Translations under genes and position numbers: made by a program
Part shown: positions 17,336 through 25,873 of the stretch, piece after piece
Position numbering within the stretch: position 1 is the first letter of the stretch
Layout of the letters: every line of letters begins with the position of its first letter
Notes under the pieces: model-generated
Database searches by the model: none
What the model was told of the DNA's origin: nothing
The model's input: only the letters and a program-made list of their open reading frames with translations
Source of the DNA: an uncultured Clostridium sp.
GTDB taxonomy: Bacteria > Bacillota > Clostridia > TANB77 > CAG-508
Assembly: GCA_900552555.1 (NCBI GenBank)
Contig: URZW01000006.1
Coordinates: 21,365-85,364 of the forward strand
Reading direction: 5' to 3'
DNA: 64,000 nucleotides

Positions 17336-17413
17336 TTTAAATTAATATGTCTGAAATATGTGATAAAATATAAGTTAAACGATAGTATGAAATTTATTTA
17401 AGGGGAGCGAGCT

Positions 17414-17854
17414 GTGAACAATTTTATGGAATTTATTCAAAATAAATATATTTATGTACCATTTTTATTATGGTTTTTTATTCAATTATATAAGGTAATA
17501 TATGATTTGGTGACAACAAAAAAATTTAATTTTAAGAGAATAATTGGAGCTGGAGGAATGCCAAGTTCACATTCAGCAATAGTTGTATCTTTAGCAACAT
17601 TAATTGGAAAATATCAAGGAGTGGATACACCAATATTTGCATTAGCATTGATAATGGCATTTGTTGTTATGTATGATGCATGTGGAGTTAGAAGAGCTGC
17701 AGGAAAGCAAGCGGCTTTATTAAATAAAATAATTGAAACACCAGGACTTACAGGAGTTCAGGTGTCTGAAAGACTTGTTGAGGTTTTGGGACATACTCCA
17801 GTTCAAGTTTTTGTTGGAGCTTTGATTGGCGTTATAGTAGGAATTATTGCATAA
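17414..17854 (+). CDS. divergent PAP2 family membrane protein (YuiD-like)
   Basis: 146 residues, GTG start after AAGGGGAGCG. Hydrophobic, with GGMPSSHSAIVVSLATLIG and DACGVRRAAGKQAALLN, the conserved blocks of the DUF212/divergent PAP2 family. These resemble phosphatase motifs of PAP2 enzymes, but substrate and activity are not established. Stand-alone between xseB and fhs. Confidence 0.88.
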   Translation: MNNFMEFIQNKYIYVPFLLWFFIQLYKVIYDLVTTKKFNFKRIIGAGGMPSSHSAIVVSLATLIGKYQGVDTPIFALALIMAFVVMYDACGVRRAAGKQAALLNKIIETPGLTGVQVSERLVEVLGHTPVQVFVGALIGVIVGIIA

Positions 17855-17953
17855 TATTATATGAAAATTTTGATGGTGATGAGCAAATAATGTTCAAGAT
17901 TTAATATACAAAATTTTGGATGATGATGAATATTGTGAAAAGGAGGAATCAAA

Positions 17954-19669
17954 ATGACTGATATTGAAATAGCCAAAAGTATAAAATTGGATAAAATAAT
18001 TGATATAGCAAAAAAACTTGAAATAGATGAAGATGATATTGAATGTTATGGAAAATACAAAGCAAAAATATCTAATGAAGTTTATACCAAATTACAAGAT
18101 AAAAAAAATGGAAAACTAATATTAGTAACAGCAATTAATCCAACACCATTAGGCGAGGGAAAAACAACAGTATCAATTGCCATAGCAGATGGACTTTCTA
18201 AAATTGGAAAAAAATCAATATTAGCATTAAGAGAACCATCTTTAGGACCTGTATTTGGGATAAAAGGTGGAGCAACTGGTGGAGGATATGTTCAAGTTGC
18301 ACCAATGGAAGATATTAACCTTCATTTTACTGGAGACATACATGCAATAACATCAACTAATAACTTATTATCAAGCATAATAGATAATCATATATATTTT
18401 GGAAATGAATTAGATATACAAGAAGTTGTATGGAAAAGATGTGTTGATTTAAATGATAGACAATTAAGAAAAATTGAAACGGGTTTATCAGGTGAGAAAA
18501 ATATAGTTCCAAGAGAAGATGGATTTGATATATCTGTTGCATCTGAGATAATGGCAATATTGTGTTTGGCTGAAAATTTGAAAGATTTAAAACACAAGTT
18601 AGGAAATATAATTGTAGGTTATAATTCACAAAAGCAACCAGTATATGCTAAAGATTTGAAAGCAGAAGGGGCAATGGCTGTATTATTAAAAGATGCAATA
18701 AAGCCAAATTTAGTTCAAACATTAGAACATACACCTGCAATAATACATGGTGGCCCATTTGCAAATATTGCACATGGATGTAATAGTATAATTGCTACGA
18801 AGATGGCTATGAAATTAGCAGACTATACTATTACGGAAGCAGGGTTTGGAGCTGATTTGGGTGCAGAAAAATTCTTGGATATTAAGTGTAGAATGGCAGA
18901 GATAAAACCAGATGCTGTTGTCATAGTTGCAACAATAAAAGCCTTGAAATATCATGGCGGAATAGAAAAAGATAAAATTCAAGAAGAAAATATAGATGGA
19001 TTACAAAAAGGAATGTCAAATTTATTTAAACATATAGAAAACTTAAAAGATAAGTTTGGATTAAATGTGATTGTTGCGATAAATAGATATAATACTGATT
19101 CAGTTCATGAAATTGAATATGTACAAAATGAATTGGCTTCTAAAAATGTTGAAACAAGTATAGTTGAAGGTTGGGCAAAAGGTGGAGAAGGTGCAATTGA
19201 TATTGCTCAAAAATTGGTTGATTTAATAAATAAAAAAGATGTTGTTGATGCTGGTTTAGAAAATGATATTAATGAATATATTAAAAAATCAAATGAATTT
19301 AAATATATTTATGATTTGTCAGATAGTATAAAGACAAAGATAGAGAAAATTGCAAGAGAAGTATATGGTGCATCAGGTGTGAATTTTGATGAAAAGGCTG
19401 AAATGGAAATTAAAAGAGTTGAAGAGATGGGCTATGGTAATTTGCCAGTATGTATTGCTAAAACTCAATACTCTTTTTCAGATGATAGTAAAAATTTGGA
19501 GTGTAAGGAGCCTTTTACAATTACAATTCGAGAGGTTAATTTAAAGGCTGGAGCTGGCTTTGTTGTTGCAATTGCTGGAAAGATTATGACCATGCCAGGG
19601 CTTCCAAGAGTTCCAGCAGCCGAGAATATTGATATAGATGAAAATGGAGAAATAGTAGGAATTTTTTAG
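17954..19669 (+). CDS. fhs: formate-tetrahydrofolate ligase
   Basis: ATP-dependent activation of formate on tetrahydrofolate, giving 10-formyl-THF for purines, initiator tRNA formylation and, in acetogens, the methyl branch of the Wood-Ljungdahl pathway. The nucleotide motif TPLGEGKTTVSIAIADGL is at about 60-77, followed by REPSLGPVFGIKGGATGGGYVQV and HFTGDIHAITSTNNLLS. 571 residues, slightly above the usual 556. AAAGGAGG ribosome binding site. No other folate genes and no THF-type leader are visible here. Confidence 0.97.
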   Translation: MTDIEIAKSIKLDKIIDIAKKLEIDEDDIECYGKYKAKISNEVYTKLQDKKNGKLILVTAINPTPLGEGKTTVSIAIADGLSKIGKKSILALREPSLGPVFGIKGGATGGGYVQVAPMEDINLHFTGDIHAITSTNNLLSSIIDNHIYFGNELDIQEVVWKRCVDLNDRQLRKIETGLSGEKNIVPREDGFDISVASEIMAILCLAENLKDLKHKLGNIIVGYNSQKQPVYAKDLKAEGAMAVLLKDAIKPNLVQTLEHTPAIIHGGPFANIAHGCNSIIATKMAMKLADYTITEAGFGADLGAEKFLDIKCRMAEIKPDAVVIVATIKALKYHGGIEKDKIQEENIDGLQKGMSNLFKHIENLKDKFGLNVIVAINRYNTDSVHEIEYVQNELASKNVETSIVEGWAKGGEGAIDIAQKLVDLINKKDVVDAGLENDINEYIKKSNEFKYIYDLSDSIKTKIEKIAREVYGASGVNFDEKAEMEIKRVEEMGYGNLPVCIAKTQYSFSDDSKNLECKEPFTITIREVNLKAGAGFVVAIAGKIMTMPGLPRVPAAENIDIDENGEIVGIF

Positions 19670-19684
19670 CCCTACTATTTTTAC
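19650..19684 (+). terminator. terminator overlapping the fhs stop codon
   Basis: Perfect 10-bp stem AAATAGTAGG/CCTACTATTT followed by TT; the 5' arm lies inside the last fhs codons. Confidence 0.65.
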
Positions 19685-19767
19685 TCTTACAGAGAGTTGT
19701 GTTATTTTTTTTATTTTGAATTATGTTGTATATGGAATTCGTTATTAAATTTATATATGAATAAATT

Positions 19768-19950
19768 TCAGGCTTCATAATATTTGTCAGTACCAGAGTA
19801 TAAATCTTCTAGTGTGATACCAAGAACTTTGCAAAATGCTAAAACTTCAAAATCTTTTACGTTTTTTTTACCATATTCAATTTCATATATGTCACAGTTA
19901 TACATTGTTACACCTAGTAAATCAAGTTGTCTGCATATTTCCCCTTTCAT
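19768..19950 (-). pseudogene. XRE regulator fragment (N-terminus missing)
   Basis: 60 residues beginning EICRQLDLLGVTMYNCDIYEI and ending VLAFCKVLGITLEDL: the recognition helix and the C-terminal helices of a Cro/C1 domain. The first helices, normally GxxIKxLRxxKG, are absent and cannot be found upstream. It resembles the element regulator at 2194. Probably a remnant, though an AAAGGGG-like sequence precedes the internal ATG region. Confidence 0.6.
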
Positions 19951-20280
19951 AAATGATTTTAATCTATAAGTTATTATCTTTTTTTACTAAAATGAAAGCG
20001 TTTTTTTTTTCATTTTTAATTTAGTAACCTCATAGGTTAATTAAATATGTGTTTATTTTATAATAAAATCTATGTTGAATTTACAGGAACATACTGTAAA
20101 TGTTACAAAAATATTTTTTTTTTTTACAAGTATGTGTCATTGATAATTTTTATTGAATAAGAAGTTAAAATATGATATATTAGTATTACATAAACAGCCT
20201 GTAATAAATTGCGATTTAAAGGGTCTCTCTCTATATATAAAGTAAATTTATATTTTATGGATTTATTAATGAGAAAATAA

Positions 20281-20942
20281 ATGTTAGAGAATAAAAGATT
20301 AAATAGTGAAATAACTTTGTTAGCTTTGGTAGTAACAATAATTTTATTATTAATAATAGCAGGAATATCAATAGCAAGCATAGGGGGAGAAAACAGTATA
20401 ATTAACAAAGCCAAAAATGAATATGAATCAGCTCAGGCTCAAGAATCATTAGCAACAGAATTAGCAAGTATATTAGCTAATAATGAGGGAAATAAGGATT
20501 TAAAAAAATTAGACGATATGAAAATAAATGGATATACAACAAAAGTAAGTGATATAGCTAGACTTGTAACACTAATTAAAAACCTAAAAGAAAAAATTCC
20601 AATCTCAATTAACTTAAAAGATATAGGAACAAAATATAAAATTGATATAATTGCAATTAATGTATATGGAAAAACTAAAATGGCAAGCTCAACTTGAGAG
20701 GTAACAACACCAAATATGATAGTAGAAACATTACAATATCCAATAATGACAACAAAAGGAATGGTAAATACTAAAGCAGATGCATTAGATAAAATATACC
20801 AGTCCCACAAGAAGGTGTATTTATAGGTGATGGGATATTTCATGCAACACATTATGGAAAAAATAGTGATGCATGGAAAAAAGTATTCAGTGAAATAACA
20901 GGTAAATTATATGAAATGTATTATGATGCAAACTTAAAATAA
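20281..20942 (+). pseudogene. pilin-leader protein, decayed
   Basis: The N-terminus (NSEITLLALVVTIILLLIIA) is the same leader type as at 7649 and 47039, but the cleavage-site Gly is Glu (GAA instead of GGA). A stop (TGA) follows at about 20695-20697 after KTKMASST, and the frame then reads EVTTPNMIVETLQYPIMTTK until a frameshift, resuming with FIGDGIFHATHYGKNSD to a TAA at 20940. No good ribosome binding site. Loss of the cleavage residue, a nonsense codon and a frameshift all indicate an inactive gene. Confidence 0.7.
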
Positions 20943-20992
20943 CGAATAAAAAGTCAAAAAACAACAAATACTATAAGTAGGAGTTGGTTTTT

Positions 20993-21997
20993 ATGTTAGA
21001 AAATTACATTTCAAAAAAAGAAAACAATAAAATAGAAGATACAAAAAAAAATAAAACAAAACAATTCAATTTTAGAACAGACCTAGCAAACGAAAGACGT
21101 GACATATACAAAAAAGCAAACAGCATAGAAAATGAAATAAACGGAATAGAAAGCGCAAAAGAAGAAATAAACGAAAACATATCAGTAGAAAGAGTAAAAA
21201 TAACAAACGAAGAAGGAGCAAAAGCAATAGGAAAACCACAAGGGAACTATATAACCATAGATATTAAAAAGCTAAAAATAGCACAAGACGAAGATATAGA
21301 AAAATCAGCAGAAATATTAGCAAATGAACTAATAAAAATAATAGATGCTCATATAGATAAACAAGGAGAAATATTAGTAGTAGGACTCGGAAATATATAT
21401 GTCACACCAGACGCATTAGGGCCAAAAGTAATTAACAAAATAGAAGTAACAAGACACATAATAAATTATTTACCACAATATGTAGAAGAAGGAACCAGAA
21501 TGGTAAGTGCAATATCTCCAGGAGTTTTGGGAACAACAGGAATAGAAACTGTAGAAATACTAAAAGGAATAGTAGACAACATTCACCCAAAATTAGTAAT
21601 TGTAATAGATGCACTTGCATCAAGAAGTATAGAAAGAATAAGTAGTACAGTTCAAATATCAGATACAGGAATAGTTCCAGGAGCTGGCGTAGAAAATAAA
21701 AGATCAGAAATAAGCCAAGCAACATTAGGAATACCAGTAATAGCAATAGGAATACCAACAGTTGTAGAAACAGCGGTACTTGTAAATGACTGCCTAGATT
21801 TATTTATAACAAAATTACAACAAGAAGCAAAATCAAATGAATATTTAAACCATTTAAAAGAAGAGGATAACTATGAAGAAATAAAAGAGGCATTAGTTCC
21901 AAATGATTATAATTTAATAGTAACACCAAAAGAGATAGATGACTTAATAGAAAATATGGCAGAGATTGTAGCAACAGGAATAAATAGAAGCGTATAA
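20993..21997 (+). CDS. gpr: GPR endopeptidase (spore protease)
   Basis: Degrades small acid-soluble proteins during spore germination. The ATG at 20993 follows TAGGAG. Family blocks are clear: FNFRTDLANERRDIY near the N-terminus (the family is made as a zymogen cleaved here), VVGLGNIYVTPDALGPKVI, then ISPGVLGTTGIETVEIL and VIDALASRSIERISSTVQI. 334 residues, normal. It is good evidence that the organism sporulates. Convergent with ytxC across a shared bidirectional terminator. Confidence 0.95.
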   Translation: MLENYISKKENNKIEDTKKNKTKQFNFRTDLANERRDIYKKANSIENEINGIESAKEEINENISVERVKITNEEGAKAIGKPQGNYITIDIKKLKIAQDEDIEKSAEILANELIKIIDAHIDKQGEILVVGLGNIYVTPDALGPKVINKIEVTRHIINYLPQYVEEGTRMVSAISPGVLGTTGIETVEILKGIVDNIHPKLVIVIDALASRSIERISSTVQISDTGIVPGAGVENKRSEISQATLGIPVIAIGIPTVVETAVLVNDCLDLFITKLQQEAKSNEYLNHLKEEDNYEEIKEALVPNDYNLIVTPKEIDDLIENMAEIVATGINRSV

Positions 21998-22026
21998 AAA
22001 TTGATTTTTAATTATTTTTAGTCCCT

Positions 22027-22066
22027 AAAAGAACCTTTATAATTATTTTTTTATAAAGGTTCTTTT
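22027..22066. terminator. bidirectional terminator between gpr and ytxC
   Basis: Perfect 16-bp stem AAAAGAACCTTTATAA with its complement and an 8-nt loop. A-rich and T-rich flanks serve both directions. Confidence 0.85.
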
Positions 22067-22909
22067 TAAAGAAGTATTTTTATAAATTTTACAGATATTA
22101 CAATCAGTACACACTTCAACACGATTTTCAAAAATAAGAGAAATTGTATTAATAAACTCGTCAATACAATTATCAATTAAATGAACATAAATTTTTTTAG
22201 GAATAAGTGTAAGCAAAGTATTTAGAGCATAGTCATTAGAAGAAAAAGAAATATCAGATAAATACTTAGCCTTAAAAATATCATCACAAATATTAATTTG
22301 ATTTTTATCTTTATCCAACAAAATAGAATTTCTATTATTGTAAATTAAGTGAACAACATCACAGTTCGAGGTTTGAGAATTTATATACATCTTAAGAAGA
22401 GAGATAAACTCCATATATTCCTTTTCAACAACAAATGTATTAACAGCTTCATCAACAACATTTTCTAAAACTTCCATATAACTTTTTATACGAAAATTTA
22501 TAAAACCAGTTAAAATTATAGATTTATTAACCATTAAATAACTTTCAAAACTTTCAATTAAAAGATTATACTTCTTATCAAAATAAGTATTAAAATCATC
22601 AGAAAAAATTTCATAACAAAGTTCTAAAATATGCTTAATTTCAGTAGAATTAAAGTAAAAATAATTCTTTAATAAAATCATTTTCAAAAAGGATTCCTCT
22701 AATTCGTCTATGACAAGACATGAAAGAATGCAAGAAACTTCATGAATAAATTTCTCGTTATCATTTCCACTATAGTGGATAATTATATTTTTATAATTTT
22801 TGAATTTATTTTTTGAAATTGTAACAGGTTTTATTTCTATGTAGTCTAGTTCGTTTAGTAGATAATTTAATAAATTTTGGTCATTTGTTTTTATACAGAT
22901 AGATTTCAT
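22043..22909 (-). CDS. ytxC: putative sporulation protein YtxC
   Basis: 288 residues. The central LTGFINFRIKSYMEVLENVVDEAVNTFVVEKEYMEFISLLKMY segment is the hallmark of the YtxC family, and the C-terminus has the Cys motif VEVCTDCNICKI. The stop overlaps the shared terminator. YtxC is found in spore-formers; its biochemical role is unknown. Next to gpr here, which fits a sporulation context. Confidence 0.85.
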   Translation of the reverse strand: MKSICIKTNDQNLLNYLLNELDYIEIKPVTISKNKFKNYKNIIIHYSGNDNEKFIHEVSCILSCLVIDELEESFLKMILLKNYFYFNSTEIKHILELCYEIFSDDFNTYFDKKYNLLIESFESYLMVNKSIILTGFINFRIKSYMEVLENVVDEAVNTFVVEKEYMEFISLLKMYINSQTSNCDVVHLIYNNRNSILLDKDKNQINICDDIFKAKYLSDISFSSNDYALNTLLTLIPKKIYVHLIDNCIDEFINTISLIFENRVEVCTDCNICKIYKNTSLKRTFIKK

Positions 22910-23049
22910 GAGTTTCTCCCTTCTTTTATATTATCTGCTAAACTTTTGAAAGTTATACATTATAATATGCAAAATAAATAAAAGAGTGAAAATGGTTCAA
23001 AAATAATTATTTTCAAACTAAGAAAAATCTTTGAAAAAAAGAGATTAAA

Positions 23050-23107
23050 GGAGTGTCCCTTAATCCCTAAAAAAAGGGAATTGAAGGAACGTCCCTCAAT
23101 CCCGCAT
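23050..23107. repeat. REP-like unit (GTCCC/GGGAC type)
   Basis: An imperfect palindromic unit containing AATCCCTAAAAAAAGGGA and AAGGAACGTCCCTCAATCCC. Related units occur at 44945-45018 (inverted), 45204-45262 and 50378-50437. Confidence 0.65.
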
Positions 23108-23109
23108 TC

Positions 23110-24696
23110 TTATTGATAAATTTTGTAATCTATATCAGGAAAAACACAATCCTTTTTAGAAATATCTTTCAAGAAATCTTCATCAATTTCATCATTTTTA
23201 ATTTGATAATACAATTTTGTAAAACGACCAATGTGGTCTTTAATACGCTTTTTAGCATAATCAACCATAGTACCATTTGTGATAATAAATAGCCAGTCAC
23301 TGCTTTGAGCAAGTAACAATTCTCTTGCACATTGATTTAGAGCTTTTTTCTTCAAACCTTTGCTATTTGGGTATAAATTAGCTAATTCACACATTCTATC
23401 ACCTGCAACATGCAAATGCTTGTGGGCATAATCATTTGTTGGATTAAGCCATACTTCACTATATCCATTAGCTCCCCAACTAGAACGGCAAGGTGATGCA
23501 ACTTGAATTTCTGGATATTTATCAATATATTCAGATGGTGTAATTAGTTTGAAATTACAGTCATCATAATAAATTTTCTTAAATAAAATATATAACCAAT
23601 ATGGACCTTCATACCACCAATGACCATAAAGTTCAGCATCATATGGACATAAAATGATAGGTGGTTTGTCCATACATGGGGCTAGATTTTCAATTTGTTT
23701 TGTTCTACAGTCTAAGAAATGACCTGCTTGTTTTTCAGCTGAATCTTTTGCCCATTGAATATCATAATAATCTTTTTGCTCAGTTTTTCCAGTTATTCTA
23801 TAATATTTTATACCTGTATGAACTCTAACTCCGTTGTGAGCAATATATGGTTTAATGTAGTCATAGTCTGCTTCGTAACCGATGTCACGGTAAAATTCTC
23901 TATAATTAAAATCACCAGGGTAACCATTTATAGAACTCCATACCTGTCTAGAAGATTCTATATCACGTCCAAATGCAACAACACCTTCAGGTGAAACGAT
24001 TGGAGCAAAGGTTCCATAAACAGGAGTTGGGTCAGCATATAAAATACCATGAGATTCTGTAATTACATATTCAATTCCAAATTCTTTTAAATATTTATCT
24101 GCTTCTGGAACATAACCACATTCAGGAAGCCAAATTCCACGAGGTTGTCTACCAAAATATTTTTTATATGTTTGAACACCTACAGCAATTTGAGCTTTAA
24201 CAGTTTTTTCATTTACATATAAAATAGGGAAGTAACCATGTGTTGCTCCACAAGTGATAATTTCTAAAACACCAATATCTTGAAAATGCTTAAATTGACT
24301 AATCAAATCACATTTAAAAACATCTTTAAAAAGATGCAAATCATTAGAATATCTATCAAAATAGTAATGTGCTAATTTATTTTCTTTTTCATTTCCTGCA
24401 GTTCTAACAATTTCTTTTTCAGAAAGTTCAATTAATCTCTTTAAATATTTAATATATTTTCTTTGTAATAATTTATTATCTAACATTGAAAGAAGGGGAG
24501 GAGTCATAGACATTGTAATTCTAAAATCTACCCCTTCATCAACTAATTTTTTAAAATTTGTAAGTAGCGGTATATATGTTTCTGAAATTGCTTCATATAG
24601 CCATGACTCTTCTAGGTAATCATCACTTTCAGGGTGATGGATAAATGGAAGATGTGCATGTAATACAAAACTTACATAACCTTTCTTTTCTTGCAT
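23110..24696 (-). CDS. GH57 1,4-alpha-glucan branching enzyme (DUF1957 type)
   Basis: 528 residues. N-terminal YVSFVLHAHLPFIHHPE is the GH57 first motif. Catalytic nucleophile candidate Glu192 in GIWLPECGYVPEADKYL and acid candidate Asp353 in PYDAELYGHWWYEGPYWL sit where characterised archaeal GH57 branching enzymes have them. The C-terminal helical DUF1957 region follows. It introduces alpha-1,6 branches in glycogen-like polymers. Downstream of the DUF4912 gene with a 96-bp gap, probably one transcript; this pairing is common in Clostridia. No glycogen synthase is in the window. Confidence 0.9.
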   Translation of the reverse strand: MQEKKGYVSFVLHAHLPFIHHPESDDYLEESWLYEAISETYIPLLTNFKKLVDEGVDFRITMSMTPPLLSMLDNKLLQRKYIKYLKRLIELSEKEIVRTAGNEKENKLAHYYFDRYSNDLHLFKDVFKCDLISQFKHFQDIGVLEIITCGATHGYFPILYVNEKTVKAQIAVGVQTYKKYFGRQPRGIWLPECGYVPEADKYLKEFGIEYVITESHGILYADPTPVYGTFAPIVSPEGVVAFGRDIESSRQVWSSINGYPGDFNYREFYRDIGYEADYDYIKPYIAHNGVRVHTGIKYYRITGKTEQKDYYDIQWAKDSAEKQAGHFLDCRTKQIENLAPCMDKPPIILCPYDAELYGHWWYEGPYWLYILFKKIYYDDCNFKLITPSEYIDKYPEIQVASPCRSSWGANGYSEVWLNPTNDYAHKHLHVAGDRMCELANLYPNSKGLKKKALNQCARELLLAQSSDWLFIITNGTMVDYAKKRIKDHIGRFTKLYYQIKNDEIDEDFLKDISKKDCVFPDIDYKIYQ

Positions 24697-24792
24697 TGTA
24701 ATTCTCCCTTCATTTGTTTGGTATAAATTAAAGTTTATTTGTTAAATTTTAATAAAATTATGAGACAAAGGTGTTGCACCACTTGTCTTATT

Positions 24793-25704
24793 TTATTTGA
24801 ATTGAGAAGATGTATGTGAAGATGGATTTGTTAAATCTTTAATATTTTCTTCGTTTTTATATAGTTCTTGATATAGGTCATATATTTCATAAATTTTACC
24901 CATATTTTTTATAAATGATAGTGATGTAATTGGTTTTGCTGTTTCAATATTTGTCTTAACATTTCTAAAGTAAACCATTTTTTGAGACTTGTTAAATAAA
25001 ATATGGTCATTAGGAGATTCAATTTCATTTGAAGAGGTTATGTATATGTAATCTGTTTTTATGTTTTCATTAATTTGAAAAGGTCGTCTACCAAGTTCTA
25101 TTCTATAATCTGATTTACTGTCGTTTACATGTAAATACCAGCTATTTGCAAAGTCATTTATTTCAACTTCAAAGCTGTAATTTAAAGTGTCATTGTGAAT
25201 AATTAATACAGGCTTTGTTGTTTCAAAAAAGTTTTTTCCATATTCTTTTTTGAATTTTTCAATATCATCATCTGAAATTTCCCAATAGACGAATAATGTT
25301 TTTGGGGTTTGAGCTAAAACTTTTATAACTGTTTGGTTATATTTTTGTGGTAAGTCATAATATTCAACAGGCCATATTTTTTTTGTTGATGTAGTTGAAG
25401 TTTTTTTACTTTTTGCAGTTGCTTTTTTAGTTGTTGTAGCTTTCTTTTTGGTAGTTGTTTTTTTTATGGTTGAAGTTGATTTTTTTAAACTTTCTTTTTT
25501 GGCTGAAGCAGTAGATTTTCTGGTAGTGGTCTTTTTTGTTGCTGTTGTCGTTTTCTTTGCAGAATTTTTTTTTGTTGAAGCTGTTGCTTTTGCAGTGGTT
25601 TTCTTAGTTGAAGTTTTCGGGGTAGAAGTAGTGTCTTTTTTATTTGTAGATTTTATTTTTTTATTTTCTGAATTTTCTATTTTTTCTTTTGATTTTCTTG
25701 GCAT
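24793..25704 (-). CDS. DUF4912 protein with histone-H1-like Lys/Thr/Ala tail
   Basis: 303 residues. Residues about 1-110 are low complexity, built of KKTT, KKSTS and KKATA-type units, like eukaryotic H1 tails or bacterial nucleoid proteins. From about 112 (IWPVEYYDLPQKYNQTVIKVLAQ...FVYWEISDDD) the DUF4912 fold follows, usually found next to GH57 branching enzymes, to YELYQELY-type end helices. The globular part may bind glycan; the tail is expected to bind polyanions such as DNA or RNA. Function not established. Confidence 0.8.
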   Translation of the reverse strand: MPRKSKEKIENSENKKIKSTNKKDTTSTPKTSTKKTTAKATASTKKNSAKKTTTATKKTTTRKSTASAKKESLKKSTSTIKKTTTKKKATTTKKATAKSKKTSTTSTKKIWPVEYYDLPQKYNQTVIKVLAQTPKTLFVYWEISDDDIEKFKKEYGKNFFETTKPVLIIHNDTLNYSFEVEINDFANSWYLHVNDSKSDYRIELGRRPFQINENIKTDYIYITSSNEIESPNDHILFNKSQKMVYFRNVKTNIETAKPITSLSFIKNMGKIYEIYDLYQELYKNEENIKDLTNPSSHTSSQFK

Positions 25705-25873
25705 TTTTTCCTCCTATGTAATCTCTTTTTTTCTTCTATATATACTATACTAAAATTGAAATAAATTCAAGTAAATAGGTAAAAATATTTTTGTTTTTTT
25801 ATAATTGCGTTACAATTGCTTCTTTATAAAAAATATGTTACAATAAAGAAGAATATGGTAAAAGGAGATTGCT

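Noticed and set aside
17855..17953. Possible folate riboswitch before fhs
   Set aside because: The spacer is only about 100 bp, AT-rich, and shows no conserved core or pairing of that class.
25448..25753. Hydrophobic plus-strand frame
   Set aside because: It is the antisense of the Lys/Thr-rich tail of the DUF4912 gene; composition follows from the repeats.
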